From positions 506,193 through 570,192 of the forward strand of contig NZ_FNQB01000004.1 in NCBI RefSeq assembly GCF_900107455.1: a stretch of DNA of 64,000 nt. The letters are read 5' to 3'. The notes below the pieces were generated by a model. It was not told where the DNA came from, made no database searches, and saw nothing but the letters and a program-made list of their open reading frames with translations. Shown piece by piece: positions 26,299 through 38,570 of the stretch; within the stretch, counting starts at the first letter, position 1, and every line of letters begins with the position of its first letter. The position numbers and the translations under genes were made by a program. The DNA is from Asanoa ishikariensis (GTDB lineage: Bacteria > Actinomycetota > Actinomycetes > Mycobacteriales > Micromonosporaceae).

Positions 26299-28676
26299 GC
26301 GTTTCCTCCCTGATGGAATGAGTCGGTGCCACCTAGTGCGAAGATCCCTGCCAGGTGTGCGTCGAGCGCCTCGGCCGCGACCGGCGAGGTGCGGAACCCG
26401 ACGTGGCCGTCGGGGCGGATCAGGTAGGCGCCGGTGCCGCGCAGGCCGTACGCGGCGCGGAAGGTGCCCGACGCGTCCCGCAGCACCGGCACGTCCAGGC
26501 CGGCCGGCACGTCGGCGTCCGGGCTGGCCAGGACGTAGATGTTGACGAACCCGCGGACCTTCTCGGCCAGCTTGTCGAAGCCGGCGTACTCGTCCTGCGG
26601 CGTCGCGCCGTCCGCGTGCACCAGCAGAGTGTGCGCGGTGCCGCGGGTCAGCTCGAACAGCCGCGTCGGGTGACCGACCCCGAAGCGCCGCAGGTCGTGC
26701 GCGTCGGGCGCCCGGTCACCTGGCTGCGGACCGCCGTCGAACGCGTCGCCGTGTGCGCCGACCAGCGGGCTGCCGGCGTAGCTCAGCGTCATCTGCATCT
26801 CGAGCAGGAACTGCTCCCGCTCGTCGTCCATGTCCATCTCGTCGGTGAACGCGATCTTCACCGCGCGATCGACGATCGCCTTGCCGGCGGGCCGGCGCTC
26901 GGCCTCGTAGCTGTCCAGCAGCGCGGGCGCGGCGTCGCCGCCACACGCCAGGGCCAGCTTCCACCCGAGGTTCCAGGCGTCCTGGATGCCGGTGTTCATG
27001 CCCTGGCCGCCGGCCGGCGGGTGCAGGTGCGCGGCGTCGCCGACGACGAAGGCCCGGCCTTGACGGTAGCGGTCGACGATGCCGTGCTTGATCCGGAAGA
27101 TCGACGACCAGCGCAGGTTGCTCGCGGTCGTGGGCTCCGGGGCGAGCTCGTCCAGGACGACCTGGATGTCCGCCAGCGACGGCGGGTCGTACTCCGCCTG
27201 GAAGCCCGGCGGGATGGGGTTCGAGCCGATCTCGGCCTGCAGGCGCGGCGGGGCCAGGGTGGCCACCCGGTAGCGGTTGCGGCCCTTGAGCGGCACGCAG
27301 ACCAGCATGCCCTTCATCTCGTCGTCCTCGACGTGGATGAAGCGCAACAGGTGGCCCTCCGGCATCGACCAGTCCAGGTCGACGTCGCCCAGCATGAAGA
27401 GCTGGGGGAACATGCCCATGCCGCCCTCGAAGGTCAGGCCCAGCTTCTGCCGCACGGTGCTGTGTGCGCCGTCGGCGCCGACCAGATACTGCGCCCGCAC
27501 GGTCTCCGCGCGGCCGTCGGCCCCGACGAGATAGGCGGTCACCCCGTCGGCGTCCTGGGTGAACTCCTTGAGCTCGGTGCCCCGCTCGACCCGGACTCCG
27601 TGGCCGGCCAGGCACTTGGTCAGGATGTTCTCGGTCTCGTACTGCGGCAGGCCGACGTGCGCGTACGGCAGGTCGGGCAGGTCCCAGTCGACCTGGTGCG
27701 TCTGCCGGCCGTTGACGAACACGGTCTGGCCGTGCAGCCAGATGCCCGCGTCCATCGCCTCCCGGACGATGCCGAGGTTCTCCCAGATCTCCATCGTGCG
27801 GCACTGCACGCCGATCGCCTTGTCGGCGGTGCCGGCCGCGTCGGGCCGTTTCTCGACGAGCCGGCACGGCACGCCGCGCCGGGCCAGCTCGATCGCCGCG
27901 GTCAGGCCGGCCGGGCCCGCACCCACGACGAGCACGTCGGTTGAACTGTCCACCGTAGACCTCTCTGCGCTGGGTGCGGCCGGCTTCGCCGCGACGGGCT
28001 CGACCCGGGCGACCGGCTGCGGCCGCGGTGCCGCCTGGACGACGCCACCACCGGGCTGCGGGCTCTCCTGCGGCCGAGCCACGATGTGGTACGTGGCCCG
28101 CTCGAAGTTCTCGCAGATGTACTGGATCAGCGGAGCGGTCTGATCCAGGTGCGACTGGTCGTCGGTCCACGCCTCGAAGGACGCTTCGTCGAGCCACTCG
28201 GCGAAGATGTGGTACGTCCCGGTGCCGGGCTCGCGCAGCAGCTCCTCACGGACGTGCCCGGGCGTGCCGCGCATCCGTTCGGCGACCTTGCGGTAGGCCT
28301 TCTCGTACGCGGCCTCCTCGCCCTGCGGCACGGTGACGGTGACCCGCACCCGGATCCCCGGACCCCGGCCGACCACGGTCGACAGCACCTCGTACGTGTT
28401 CTTCTCGCCCGACTCGCGCAGGTCCCGCAGCGCGGCGGTGAGCTGCTCGCGCGCGGCGCTCGGCCCGAACGCGTCGAGCGCCTCCTGGTCACGCCAGTCG
28501 CTGACGATCAGGAACGTCTGCGGATCGTCGGCGTCCCGGATCAGCTCCTGACGCAGACTGCCCTGCGTCCGGCTGATCTCCTCGGCGGCGACCCGCCAGG
28601 CGGCCTCGAAGGCCTCGACGCAGCCCTCTCTGGCCCGCATCCTCAGGATCGTCCGAACTGGACCCTCATCCGGCAT
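26295..28676 (-). CDS. ABM-ABM-FAD monooxygenase fusion
   Basis: The protein has 793 aa with three parts. Residues about 1-105 and 107-205 are two antibiotic-biosynthesis-monooxygenase (ABM) domains, each beginning with a beta strand and carrying REELL/RQELI and DW/EW motifs. After a proline- and alanine-rich linker, residues from about 245 are a class A FAD aromatic hydroxylase: GAGPAGLTAAIELARRG for FAD, the GADGAHS motif, FVVGDAAHLHPPAGGQG near residue 540, and a C-terminal thioredoxin-like domain. In whiE clusters these activities are separate genes (ORFI and ORFVIII). A fused enzyme could pass the substrate from cofactor-free quinone formation to flavin hydroxylation. It overlaps the CLF gene by 11 bases. 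Confidence 0.88.
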   Translation of the reverse strand: MPDEGPVRTILRMRAREGCVEAFEAAWRVAAEEISRTQGSLRQELIRDADDPQTFLIVSDWRDQEALDAFGPSAAREQLTAALRDLRESGEKNTYEVLSTVVGRGPGIRVRVTVTVPQGEEAAYEKAYRKVAERMRGTPGHVREELLREPGTGTYHIFAEWLDEASFEAWTDDQSHLDQTAPLIQYICENFERATYHIVARPQESPQPGGGVVQAAPRPQPVARVEPVAAKPAAPSAERSTVDSSTDVLVVGAGPAGLTAAIELARRGVPCRLVEKRPDAAGTADKAIGVQCRTMEIWENLGIVREAMDAGIWLHGQTVFVNGRQTHQVDWDLPDLPYAHVGLPQYETENILTKCLAGHGVRVERGTELKEFTQDADGVTAYLVGADGRAETVRAQYLVGADGAHSTVRQKLGLTFEGGMGMFPQLFMLGDVDLDWSMPEGHLLRFIHVEDDEMKGMLVCVPLKGRNRYRVATLAPPRLQAEIGSNPIPPGFQAEYDPPSLADIQVVLDELAPEPTTASNLRWSSIFRIKHGIVDRYRQGRAFVVGDAAHLHPPAGGQGMNTGIQDAWNLGWKLALACGGDAAPALLDSYEAERRPAGKAIVDRAVKIAFTDEMDMDDEREQFLLEMQMTLSYAGSPLVGAHGDAFDGGPQPGDRAPDAHDLRRFGVGHPTRLFELTRGTAHTLLVHADGATPQDEYAGFDKLAEKVRGFVNIYVLASPDADVPAGLDVPVLRDASGTFRAAYGLRGTGAYLIRPDGHVGFRTSPVAAEALDAHLAGIFALGGTDSFHQGGNA

Positions 28677-29861
28677 CGCGCAGACCTTCCTCCCGATAGC
28701 GCTTGAGCACGATGGAGCTGTTGAAACCGCCGAAGCCGCGGGCGTTGACGAGCACCACGTCGGCGGCGAGCTGGCGCGGCTCGCGCACCAGGTCGAGGTC
28801 GTGACCCGGGCGGGCGAGGTTGCCGACCGCCGGCACGATCCCGTCGCGCAGCGCCAGCAGCGCGGTCGCCACGGTCAGCGCGCCGCCGCCCGAGCAGAGC
28901 CGCCCGATGTGACCCTGTGGCGCGGTGACCGGCACCGGCCGGCCGAACACCTCGCGGATCGCCTGCGCTTCCAGGGCGTCGAGCGCGGGTGTGGCGGCAC
29001 CGTCGGCGAACACGAACCCGACGTCGTCCGGCGAGACGTCGGCGTCGGCGAGCGCCTTGCGCATGGCCCGGACGAGCTGCGCGCAGTCGGGCGCGGGCCG
29101 CTCCGGGTGGTGTGCGTCGTGGGTCGCGGCGTACCCGGCGAGCTCGCCGTAGATCTGCTGCGCGCCACGTTCCGCTGCCGCCGCGGCGTCCTCGACGATC
29201 AGCACCGCGCCGCCCTCACCGGGCACGTGGCCGTCCGCGTCGGCGTCGAACGGCCGGTAGCCGGTCGCCGACAGCCGTTCGCTCGTGCTTTGGCAGACCA
29301 GCGCGTACGGGGACAGCGGCGCCTCGGTGCCGCCGGCGATGACGGCCGGTGTGCCGCGCCGGATCACCCGGCGCGCGGCGCCGAGGCTGTCCAGCCCGCC
29401 CGCGCCCTCGGACACCAGCACCTGGTTGGGACCCTTGGTCCCGTGCAGGATCGAGGTCTGCCCGACGCTGGCGGCGTAGAACCAGGCGATCGACTGGTAC
29501 GCGGTGACGGCCCGGCGCCCCTTGCTCCACAGCGCCTGGATCTCCCGCTGCCCGAACTCGTTGCCGCCGGAGCCGCTGGCCAGCACGACCGAGGTGGCGT
29601 ACGGGTCGTGCGCCGCCGGGTCGTACTTGGCGTCGTCGAGCGCCTGCCGCGTCGCCGCCAGCGACATCCAGGTCCACCGGTCGGTCTGGATGATCAGCCG
29701 TGGGTCGACGGAGCCCTCGGCGGCGAAGCCCGGCACCTGGCCGACCAACCTGCCGTCGAGCTCGCGCACGTGCTGTTCACCGGCCAATGTGGAGCGCCAG
29801 TGGTCCTCGGTGGTCAGACCGCTCGGCGCCACGACGCCGATTCCCGTGATGACGGCCCGCT

Positions 29862-29865
<4 letters not shown>
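28666..29865 (-). CDS. Chain-length factor (ketosynthase beta)
   Basis: The protein has 399 aa, a type II PKS KS-beta/CLF. The thiolase fold is complete, but the position of the catalytic cysteine reads [10 protein letters not shown], so the cysteine is absent, as in all CLFs. The glutamine usual in this place (EQAGGLD) is replaced by glycine (Gly154). The CLF pairs with KS-alpha and sets chain length. GTG 29865 is chosen because it overlaps the KS stop as GTGA and GGAGG lies eight bases before it; GTG 29874 is an alternative. Confidence 0.92.
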
Positions 29866-32326
<2,461 letters not shown>

Positions 32327-32330
<4 letters not shown>

Positions 32331-33694
32331 GATTCCTCCCGTGTCTGCGGATCGGTGAGCCGGCCGACGAGCGACGTGTCGTGGGTTCCGGCGACGAACA
32401 GCTCGTGCTTCAGTGCGGTCAGCAGGAAGTCGCGGTTGGTCCGCACCCCCGGGCCTTCGACGGAGAGCTCCGCGAGCGCCCGCCGCATCCGGGCGATCGC
32501 CTGGGGCCGGTCCGGGGCCCAGACGCAGATCTTGGCGAGCAGCGGGTCGTACGCGGCGGAGATGCGCCCGCCGGCCTCCGCGGCCGTGTCGACGCGGACG
32601 AACGGGCCGCCCGGCAGCGTCAGCTCGGTCAGCCGCCCTGGCGTCGGCATGAAGTCGCGATCCGGGTCCTCGGCGTTGATGCGGCACTCGATGGCCCACC
32701 CGCGCGCCGTGAGCTCCTCCTGCGACACGTCGAGCGGCTCGCCCGCCGCGATCCGTAGCTGCTCGCGGACCAGGTCGACGCCGTGGGTCAGCTCCGTCAC
32801 CGGGTGTTCGACCTGGATCCGGCAGTTGACCTCCATGAAGTAGAACCGGTGCTGGTCGTCGACGAGGAACTCGACGGTGCCGGCACCGACGTACCCGGCG
32901 GCGAGCAGGCCCCGCACGGCGGCGTGGCCCATCTGCTCGACCAGCCCGCGCGGCAGGCCCGGGGCGGGGGCCTCCTCGATGATCTTCTGGCGGCGGCGCT
33001 GCACGGAGCAGTCACGCTGGCCGAGGTGCAGCCCGTTGCCGTGGCTGTCGCAGAGCACCTGCACCTCGATGTGCCGGGCGGCCGGCAGGTAACGCTCGAC
33101 GTAGACGCGGTCGTCGCCGAACAGCGACTGGGCGGTGCTGCGGATCTCCCGGTACTGCCTCGGCAGGTCGTCGGGCTCGGTGACGACCTGCATGCCCCGC
33201 CCACCACCGCCCGCGACCGCCTTGACGATGACGGGATAGCCGATGTCGGCGGCCACCTTCGCGACGGCCTCGGCGTCGCTGACCGGTTCGATCGTTCCCG
33301 GCAGCAGCGGCAGGCCGGCGTCGGCCATCGCGGCACGGGCCGTGGACTTGTCGCCGAGCCGGTCGATCACGGCCGGGGGAGGGCCGACGAAGATGAGCCC
33401 TTCGGCCTCGCACGCCTCGGCGAAGTCGGCCTGCTCGGAGAGGAAGCCGTAGCCGGGGTGGACCGCCTCGGCGCCGGTCTGCCGGGCCGCCTCCATGATC
33501 GCGGGCAGGTAGAGGTAGCTGTGCCGGGCGGGACCGGGGCCGATGCACACGGCCTGGTCCGCGAAGCGTACGACGGGGCTGTCCCGGTCCTCGGTGGAGT
33601 AGACGGCGGCCACCCGCAGGCCAAGCTCGCGGCACGTGCGGGCGACGCGCAGGGCGATCTCGCCGCGGTTGGCGATGAGCACGGTGTCGAACAC
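32327..33694 (-). CDS. accC: Biotin carboxylase subunit of acetyl-CoA carboxylase
   Basis: The protein has 455 aa, full length for AccC, with LIANRGEIALRVARTCRELG at the start, the ATP-grasp loop AGGGGRGMQVV, MEVNCRIQVEHPVTE and the REQLRIAAG motif. It carboxylates biotin on the AccB protein encoded next. The start is GTG 33694. The cluster-borne enzyme would raise malonyl-CoA supply for the PKS. Confidence 0.93.
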
Positions 33695-33703
33695 GGCGAC
33701 CTC

Positions 33704-34213
33704 CTAACCGGCCTGGGGATCGATGGTCAGGAGCCGTTCGCCGAACTCGACCGCCGCGCCGTCCGCGACGTGCAGCGCCACGATCCGGCCCTCGGCGTCG
33801 GACTCGACCGGGATCATCAGCTTCATCGCCTCGACGATGCCGACCTGCTGGCCCCGGCGAACCTGGTCCCCTTCGGCCACGAAGGGCGTGGCACCGGGCT
33901 CCGGCGCCCGGTAGAAGGTGCCGACGATCGGCGCGCACACCCCGACGCCGGGCGGCAGAGCGGGCTCGTCGGCCGGGACTTCTACCGGCACGACGGCGGT
34001 GGTGGTGGCCGGTGCGGGGGCGGCGGGTCCGGCCGCCGCCTCCTGGACGGTCCACTCCATCTCGACGACCACGTCGCCGGCCCGGATCCGCAGCGCGCGG
34101 GGCCGGTGGCCCAGGTCGGCGAGGAGCGACTGGGCGCTGCGGCGGACCTCGTCCAACGCCTCCGCGAGCGGGGCCGGACTGTCGGTCGGCGCTGGTTCGA
34201 TCAAGGACGTCAC
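33704..34213 (-). CDS. accB: Biotin carboxyl carrier protein
   Basis: The protein has 169 aa: a divergent N-terminal region, an Ala/Pro linker at about 58-80, and a biotinyl domain with EAMKLM (biotin lysine Lys131). The linker and the [10 protein letters not shown] motif are as in bacterial AccB. GTG 34213 overlaps the AccDA stop as GTGA. Confidence 0.93.
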   Translation of the reverse strand: MTSLIEPAPTDSPAPLAEALDEVRRSAQSLLADLGHRPRALRIRAGDVVVEMEWTVQEAAAGPAAPAPATTTAVVPVEVPADEPALPPGVGVCAPIVGTFYRAPEPGATPFVAEGDQVRRGQQVGIVEAMKLMIPVESDAEGRIVALHVADGAAVEFGERLLTIDPQAG

Positions 34214-35907
34214 TGTGCTCCTCCAGGGTGCGAGAGTGCGGCGGCGCTCTGCGGGGCGTAACCGGGACCGGCGCCGAACCGGCGGAACCGCGCGCGCCGC
34301 TCGGCGACCAGGCGCCCGGGGTCGCGCGAGGCGAGGTCACTGAGCTCGGCCCGGATCGCGGCCCGGACCAGCGCCGCGGCGGCGGCCTGGTCGGCCTCGG
34401 CGCCGCCCGCAGGTTCCGGCACCACGCCGTCGACGACGCCGAGGGAGAGCAGGGAGCGGGCGTCGACCCGCAGCGCGCGGGCGGCGGTGGGCGCGGCGGA
34501 GGAGTCCTTCCAGAGGATGGCGGCGCAACCCTCCGGGCTGATCACCGTGTAGATCGCGTTCTCCATGATCAGGACCCGGTCGGCGACCGCGATGGCGAGC
34601 GCGCCGCCGCTGCAGCCCTCGCCGGTGACCACCGTGACCAGCGGGACCGGCAGGGCGCCCATCAGGCGCAACGTCTCCGCGATCACGGTGGCCTGCCCCT
34701 GCAGCTCGGCGTCCACCCCCGGGTACGCGCCGGGCGTGTCCACGAGCGTCACCACCGGCAGCCCCCACTTGGCGGCCAGCCGCATCAGCCGGGCGGCCTT
34801 GCGGTAGCCGGCCGGGTTGGGCATCCCGAAGTTGTGCGCGGCCAGGTCGGCGGGAGTGTGCCCCTTCTCGTGGCCGATCACGACGACGGAGTCGCGGCCG
34901 ATCCGGCCCACCCCGCCGATGATCGCCGGGCAGTCGCCGCCGACCCGGTCGCCGTGCAGCTCCTCGAAGTCGTCGAGGATCAGGCGGAAGTAGTCCGATG
35001 TGGTCGGTCGGCCGATGTGCCGGGCGCGACGCACCGCGTCCCAGGCGTCCTGTTCGGCGACCTGGTCGGGCTCGCGGATCACCACCTGCTCGACCGGGCA
35101 GACGTTGGCGGCGGTGTCTCGCCGGCCACCGACCGACAGGATCCGGCCCAGCCGCTCGCGCAGCGCCGACCGCGGCGACACCAGGTCGACGAAGCCGCGC
35201 TCCAGCAGGAACTCGGCCGTCTGGAACCCCGGCGGCAGCTCCTGCTTGATGGTCTGCGCGATCACCCGGGGGCCGGCGAAGCCGAACCGCGCGCCGGGCT
35301 CGGCGATGACGATGTCGCCGAGCATCGCGTACGACGCCGCCACGCCACCGTAGGTCGGGTCGGTGATCACGCAGACGGTGATCAGGCCGGCCTCGTCGAG
35401 CTGCTGCATGGCCTGCGCGGTCTTGGCCATCTGCATCAGCCCGACCACGCCCTCCTGCATCCGCACACCGCCGGACGCGGTCACCGTGATCAGGGGCAGG
35501 CGCTCGGCGAGCGCGGTCTCGGCGGCCCGCGTGATGAGCTCGCCGACCGCGCCGCTGAGGCTGCCGCCCATGAACCGGAAGTCCATCGCGGCGACGATCG
35601 CCGGTGTGTCGCCGATGGACAGCCGGGCGCAGAGCACCGCCTCCGGCATGCCGGTGGCCGCGCGGGCCTGCGCCAGGCGGTCGGCGTACGGCACGCCGTC
35701 GGTGAAGCCCAGCGGGTCCGCGGACGCGACCTCACAGTCCAGCGGGCGCAGCGAGTCCCGGTCGGCGAGCAGGTCGAGCCACTCCTGCGCGGTCAGCGGG
35801 AAACAGCCGCCGCACTGTGGGCAGACGCCGTGGTTGCGGGCCAACCGCTTGGCGTAGACGACGGCCCGGCAGTGCCGGCACAGCGCCCAGTCCGGTCGCG
35901 CGCTCAT
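34210..35907 (-). CDS. accDA: Acetyl-CoA carboxylase carboxyltransferase, fused beta-alpha subunits
   Basis: The protein has 565 aa. The N-terminal half is AccD-like with a zinc ribbon (CRHC…CPQCGGC, about residues 10-36), and the C-terminal half is AccA-like ([50 protein letters not shown]). E. coli has separate genes; fused forms occur in actinomycete polyketide clusters. It transfers carboxyl groups from biotin to acetyl-CoA to make malonyl-CoA. ATG 35907 overlaps the ligase-like stop as ATGA. Confidence 0.93.
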   Translation of the reverse strand: MSARPDWALCRHCRAVVYAKRLARNHGVCPQCGGCFPLTAQEWLDLLADRDSLRPLDCEVASADPLGFTDGVPYADRLAQARAATGMPEAVLCARLSIGDTPAIVAAMDFRFMGGSLSGAVGELITRAAETALAERLPLITVTASGGVRMQEGVVGLMQMAKTAQAMQQLDEAGLITVCVITDPTYGGVAASYAMLGDIVIAEPGARFGFAGPRVIAQTIKQELPPGFQTAEFLLERGFVDLVSPRSALRERLGRILSVGGRRDTAANVCPVEQVVIREPDQVAEQDAWDAVRRARHIGRPTTSDYFRLILDDFEELHGDRVGGDCPAIIGGVGRIGRDSVVVIGHEKGHTPADLAAHNFGMPNPAGYRKAARLMRLAAKWGLPVVTLVDTPGAYPGVDAELQGQATVIAETLRLMGALPVPLVTVVTGEGCSGGALAIAVADRVLIMENAIYTVISPEGCAAILWKDSSAAPTAARALRVDARSLLSLGVVDGVVPEPAGGAEADQAAAAALVRAAIRAELSDLASRDPGRLVAERRARFRRFGAGPGYAPQSAAALSHPGGAQ

Positions 35908-37082
35908 CCGGTCACCCCCGTGTCGACCAGGAACAAGGTGCCCTCGTCATCGAGATAGCCGACGTCGCCGGTGTGCAGCCAGCCGTCCGCGTCGGCGATG
36001 GCGGTGGCCACCTGCGGTCCGCGAACACGGACGAGGCCGGGCTTTCCCGGCGGGGCGGGGCGCCGCCCGTCGAGGTCGAGGACGCAACAGTCGGTGCTAT
36101 CCACCGGGTGCCCCACCGAGCCCGCCGTCTGGCGGTCGAGCCGGTCGCAGTGGGTCAGCGGGCCGCCGGCCGGGCCGTACCACTGCACCAGCGGTGCGCC
36201 GACGCGCAGGGCGAGCCGGCTGGCGGCGGACGGGGCGAGCGTGGCACCACTGGACAGCACGGCCCGCACCGTCGGCGTGCGCGGGTGCGTCGACCGGGGG
36301 TCGGCGGCCAGCCGGGCCAGCGGTGCGGGCAGTCCGCAGTAGTGGGTCGCCGCCTCCCGCGCGGCCAACGTGACGCCGCCCGCCGGGTCCGGGTCCGCGC
36401 AGAGCACCTGGGTCGCGGCCGCGTGTACCGCCGCGTTCAGGTACACCTGCTCGTACGTGGGGAGCTGGTTGACCACAGTCGAGCCGGGGCCGAAACCGTA
36501 GGCCTGGGCCGCCTGGGCGGCGCCGACCGTGAGGTTGCGGTGGGTCAGCGGGACGATCGCGCCGTCGGCGGCGCGCCGCAGGCAGGCGACCGTGTCGGGG
36601 TCCGCGGGCGGCAGCGGGCGGGCGCGCGCCGCGTGCTTGCGGACGAGGGCGGCCACGGTCTGGGCGCGGTGGTGGCCCGGCTGGTCCAGGTAGGCCACGT
36701 CCAGTTCGTCGCGCTCCACCCGGATCCGGCGAAGCTGGTCGGCCATGCCGGCGGTGGCCACGAGAAGCGCGATGCCGGCCCGCCCGACCAGGTCGTCGAG
36801 CGCGTCCTCGGTCAGGGCGGGATCCACGACCGCGCACACGTGTCCGGCGCGCACGGCGCCGAAGTAGGCGATCGGGAAGGCGGGGTGCAGGGCGGCCGTG
36901 ACGCCCACGACGGTGGTGGGCCGCAGGCCGCGCAGGGCCGCGGCGAACCCGTCCACGGCAGCGTCGAGCTCGCGGTAGGTCAGCGCCCGGGTGCCGTACC
37001 GGATGGCGGCCTGCTCGGGTGCGATCGTCGCCGCCCGCCGCAACAGCCCATCCAGCGACTGAGTGGACTCAGTTTCGGACAC
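35904..37082 (-). CDS. Degenerate acyl-CoA ligase-like protein (adenylation fold, truncated)
   Basis: The protein has 392 aa and is related to AMP-forming acyl-CoA ligases over the large N-terminal domain: [18 protein letters not shown] start, LTHRNLT, WYGPAGG and the [10 protein letters not shown] core aspartate region. Two essential parts are missing. The ATP-binding loop that usually reads TSGTTGxPKG is here [11 protein letters not shown]. The chain stops directly after LFLVDTG, so the C-terminal lid with the catalytic lysine (about 100 residues) is absent. It is the first gene of the PKS operon and is coupled to AccDA. Adenylation activity is unlikely; a binding or scaffold role is a guess. 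GTG 37082 has AAGGAG upstream. Confidence 0.8.
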   Translation of the reverse strand: MSETESTQSLDGLLRRAATIAPEQAAIRYGTRALTYRELDAAVDGFAAALRGLRPTTVVGVTAALHPAFPIAYFGAVRAGHVCAVVDPALTEDALDDLVGRAGIALLVATAGMADQLRRIRVERDELDVAYLDQPGHHRAQTVAALVRKHAARARPLPPADPDTVACLRRAADGAIVPLTHRNLTVGAAQAAQAYGFGPGSTVVNQLPTYEQVYLNAAVHAAATQVLCADPDPAGGVTLAAREAATHYCGLPAPLARLAADPRSTHPRTPTVRAVLSSGATLAPSAASRLALRVGAPLVQWYGPAGGPLTHCDRLDRQTAGSVGHPVDSTDCCVLDLDGRRPAPPGKPGLVRVRGPQVATAIADADGWLHTGDVGYLDDEGTLFLVDTGVTG

Positions 37083-37267
37083 GGAGGGCTCCTTCGGGCC
37101 GGCTGTCTTACGGCCCTCCGACGGTCGCAGTTGTCCACTTGAGCCCGCCTGGAATGTCGCTGGAGGCGAAAAAGCCTCTGTCGCAATCGTACGATCAGAC
37201 CGAAAAGGTTACTCATGTCGTCTAAGAGCTTTAAGGTTCTTCACAGCGACGGTCATACGGGGGCGCG
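37083..37267. promoter_or_regulatory. Divergent promoter region between the PKS operon and the SARP gene
   Basis: These 185 bases must hold the promoters for the leftward PKS operon and the rightward regulator. The sequence nearest the SARP gene is unusually AT-rich, with two AAGGTT copies at 37205 and 37233. Their 28-base spacing does not fit the 11- or 22-base spacing typical of SARP heptamer repeats, so no operator is assigned. Confidence 0.5.
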
Positions 37268-38068
37268 ATGAAGTACCACGTTCTTGGTCCGCTGCTGGTG
37301 AGGGCCACACCTGCCGGCCCGCCGGATCAGCTCACCGCACCGAAGCCACGCAAGGTGCTGGCCCTGCTCCTGCTGCACGCGAACCTGGTCGTGCCGGTCG
37401 AGACACTGATCGTCGAGCTGTGGGGCGACGAGCCGCCGGCCAGCGCGCAGACCACGCTCCAGACCTACATCCTCAAGACCCGCCGGATGCTGGTGACCGC
37501 CCTGTCCGTCGGCCCCGACCAGCTCGCCAGCGAGATCCTGGTGACCACGTCCGGTGGCTACCGGCTCAACGTCGGCCCCGGCGAGCTGGACCTGCACGAG
37601 TACGAGCGGCTGGCCGCCGCCGGCCGGGCCGCGCTCGGCCAGGGCGACGACGTCGAGGGAGCGCGGCTGCTCGCCGAGGCGCTCGGCCTCTGGAAGGGCG
37701 GAGCGCTGGTCGACGTGCGGCTCGGCCCGGTCCTCCAGGCGGAGGTGCAGCGCCTGGAAGAGCGCCGGCTGAGCCTCTGGCGCCAGCGGATCGAGGCGGA
37801 CCTGCGGCTCGACCGACACCAGGCGGTGCTCGGCGACCTGGGTTGGCTGGCCTCCCGGCACCCGCTCAACGAGGACCTCCAGGCGCAGTACATGGTCGCG
37901 CTCTACCGGGCGGGCCGGCGCACCGACGCGCTGGAGGCCTTCCACCGCCTGCGCGGCACGCTCCAGGACGACCTGGGCCTCGAACCGTCACAGCGGGTCC
38001 AGCGCCTCCAGCACGCCATCCTGACCGCCGACCCGGCCCTGGACCACCACGCCTACGCGGCGATCTAG
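37268..38068 (+). CDS. SARP-family pathway activator
   Basis: The protein has 266 aa, matching DnrI/RedD-length SARPs: an OmpR-type winged helix at 1-100 (PKPRKVLALLLLHANLVVPVETLIVELWG) and the bacterial transcriptional activation domain at 105-255 (SLWRQRIEADLRLDRHQ, HPLNEDLQAQYMVALYRAGRR). It is read away from the PKS operon across a shared 185-base region and probably activates it. There is no ATPase domain. Its TAG overlaps the converging gene's stop within CTAG. Confidence 0.93.
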   Translation: MKYHVLGPLLVRATPAGPPDQLTAPKPRKVLALLLLHANLVVPVETLIVELWGDEPPASAQTTLQTYILKTRRMLVTALSVGPDQLASEILVTTSGGYRLNVGPGELDLHEYERLAAAGRAALGQGDDVEGARLLAEALGLWKGGALVDVRLGPVLQAEVQRLEERRLSLWRQRIEADLRLDRHQAVLGDLGWLASRHPLNEDLQAQYMVALYRAGRRTDALEAFHRLRGTLQDDLGLEPSQRVQRLQHAILTADPALDHHAYAAI

Positions 38069-38493
38069 CCCACTGGTTCCGCGAGGCGGCGGCGGAGCAG
38101 GACGTCGAGCGGGATCGACTCGCCGTCGCGGCCGCCGCGCCCGATGACCAGTGGGGCCGGCTGGGGCTCGAGGGTCACTCCGGTCAGTCGCGCCCGGGTG
38201 GAGTTCGGCACGTTGAGCAGGTAGAACCGGCCCCCGGTGTCGACGCCCAGGCTCCGATGCCGGTCGAGGTACCAGCCGTGCAGCCCCGTGCGGTAGCGGG
38301 CGCTGCCGCGATGGGCGGCCGCGGTCAAAGCCACCGGCGCGATCCCGCGCCCGGCCGCGTCGCGGACGAACTCCCCGATCAGCTCGGCGGCCCGCTCCGC
38401 CTCGCGCGCCCGCCGGTCCGCCTGCGCGCGGGCATGGGCGTCGAGCGCGCGCTGGCGCTGTGCGGCCCAGTCAAGATCCGCCTCCGTAGTCAC
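38065..38493 (-). CDS. Conserved hypothetical protein
   Basis: The protein has 142 aa. The first 50 residues are a charged Ala/Arg/Glu-rich helix that may form a coiled coil, followed by a compact beta-rich part (SARYRTGLHGWYLDRHRSLG, GRFYLLNVPN, PLVIGRGGRDGES). No signal peptide or membrane segment is present. I know no function. It ends tail to tail with the SARP gene and its start faces the P-loop gene at 38571. Confidence 0.65.
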   Translation of the reverse strand: MTTEADLDWAAQRQRALDAHARAQADRRAREAERAAELIGEFVRDAAGRGIAPVALTAAAHRGSARYRTGLHGWYLDRHRSLGVDTGGRFYLLNVPNSTRARLTGVTLEPQPAPLVIGRGGRDGESIPLDVLLRRRLAEPVG

Positions 38494-38570
38494 GAGAGCG
38501 GAATCTACCGCCGATGGGGGGCGGCGGCATATCGGTCGACCCGGTCCGGGGCGCTGACCATAATCAGTCG

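Noticed and set aside
37205-37240. AAGGTT direct repeats as a SARP binding site
   Set aside because: The 28-base spacing does not match the 11- or 22-base spacing of SARP heptamers, and only two copies are present.
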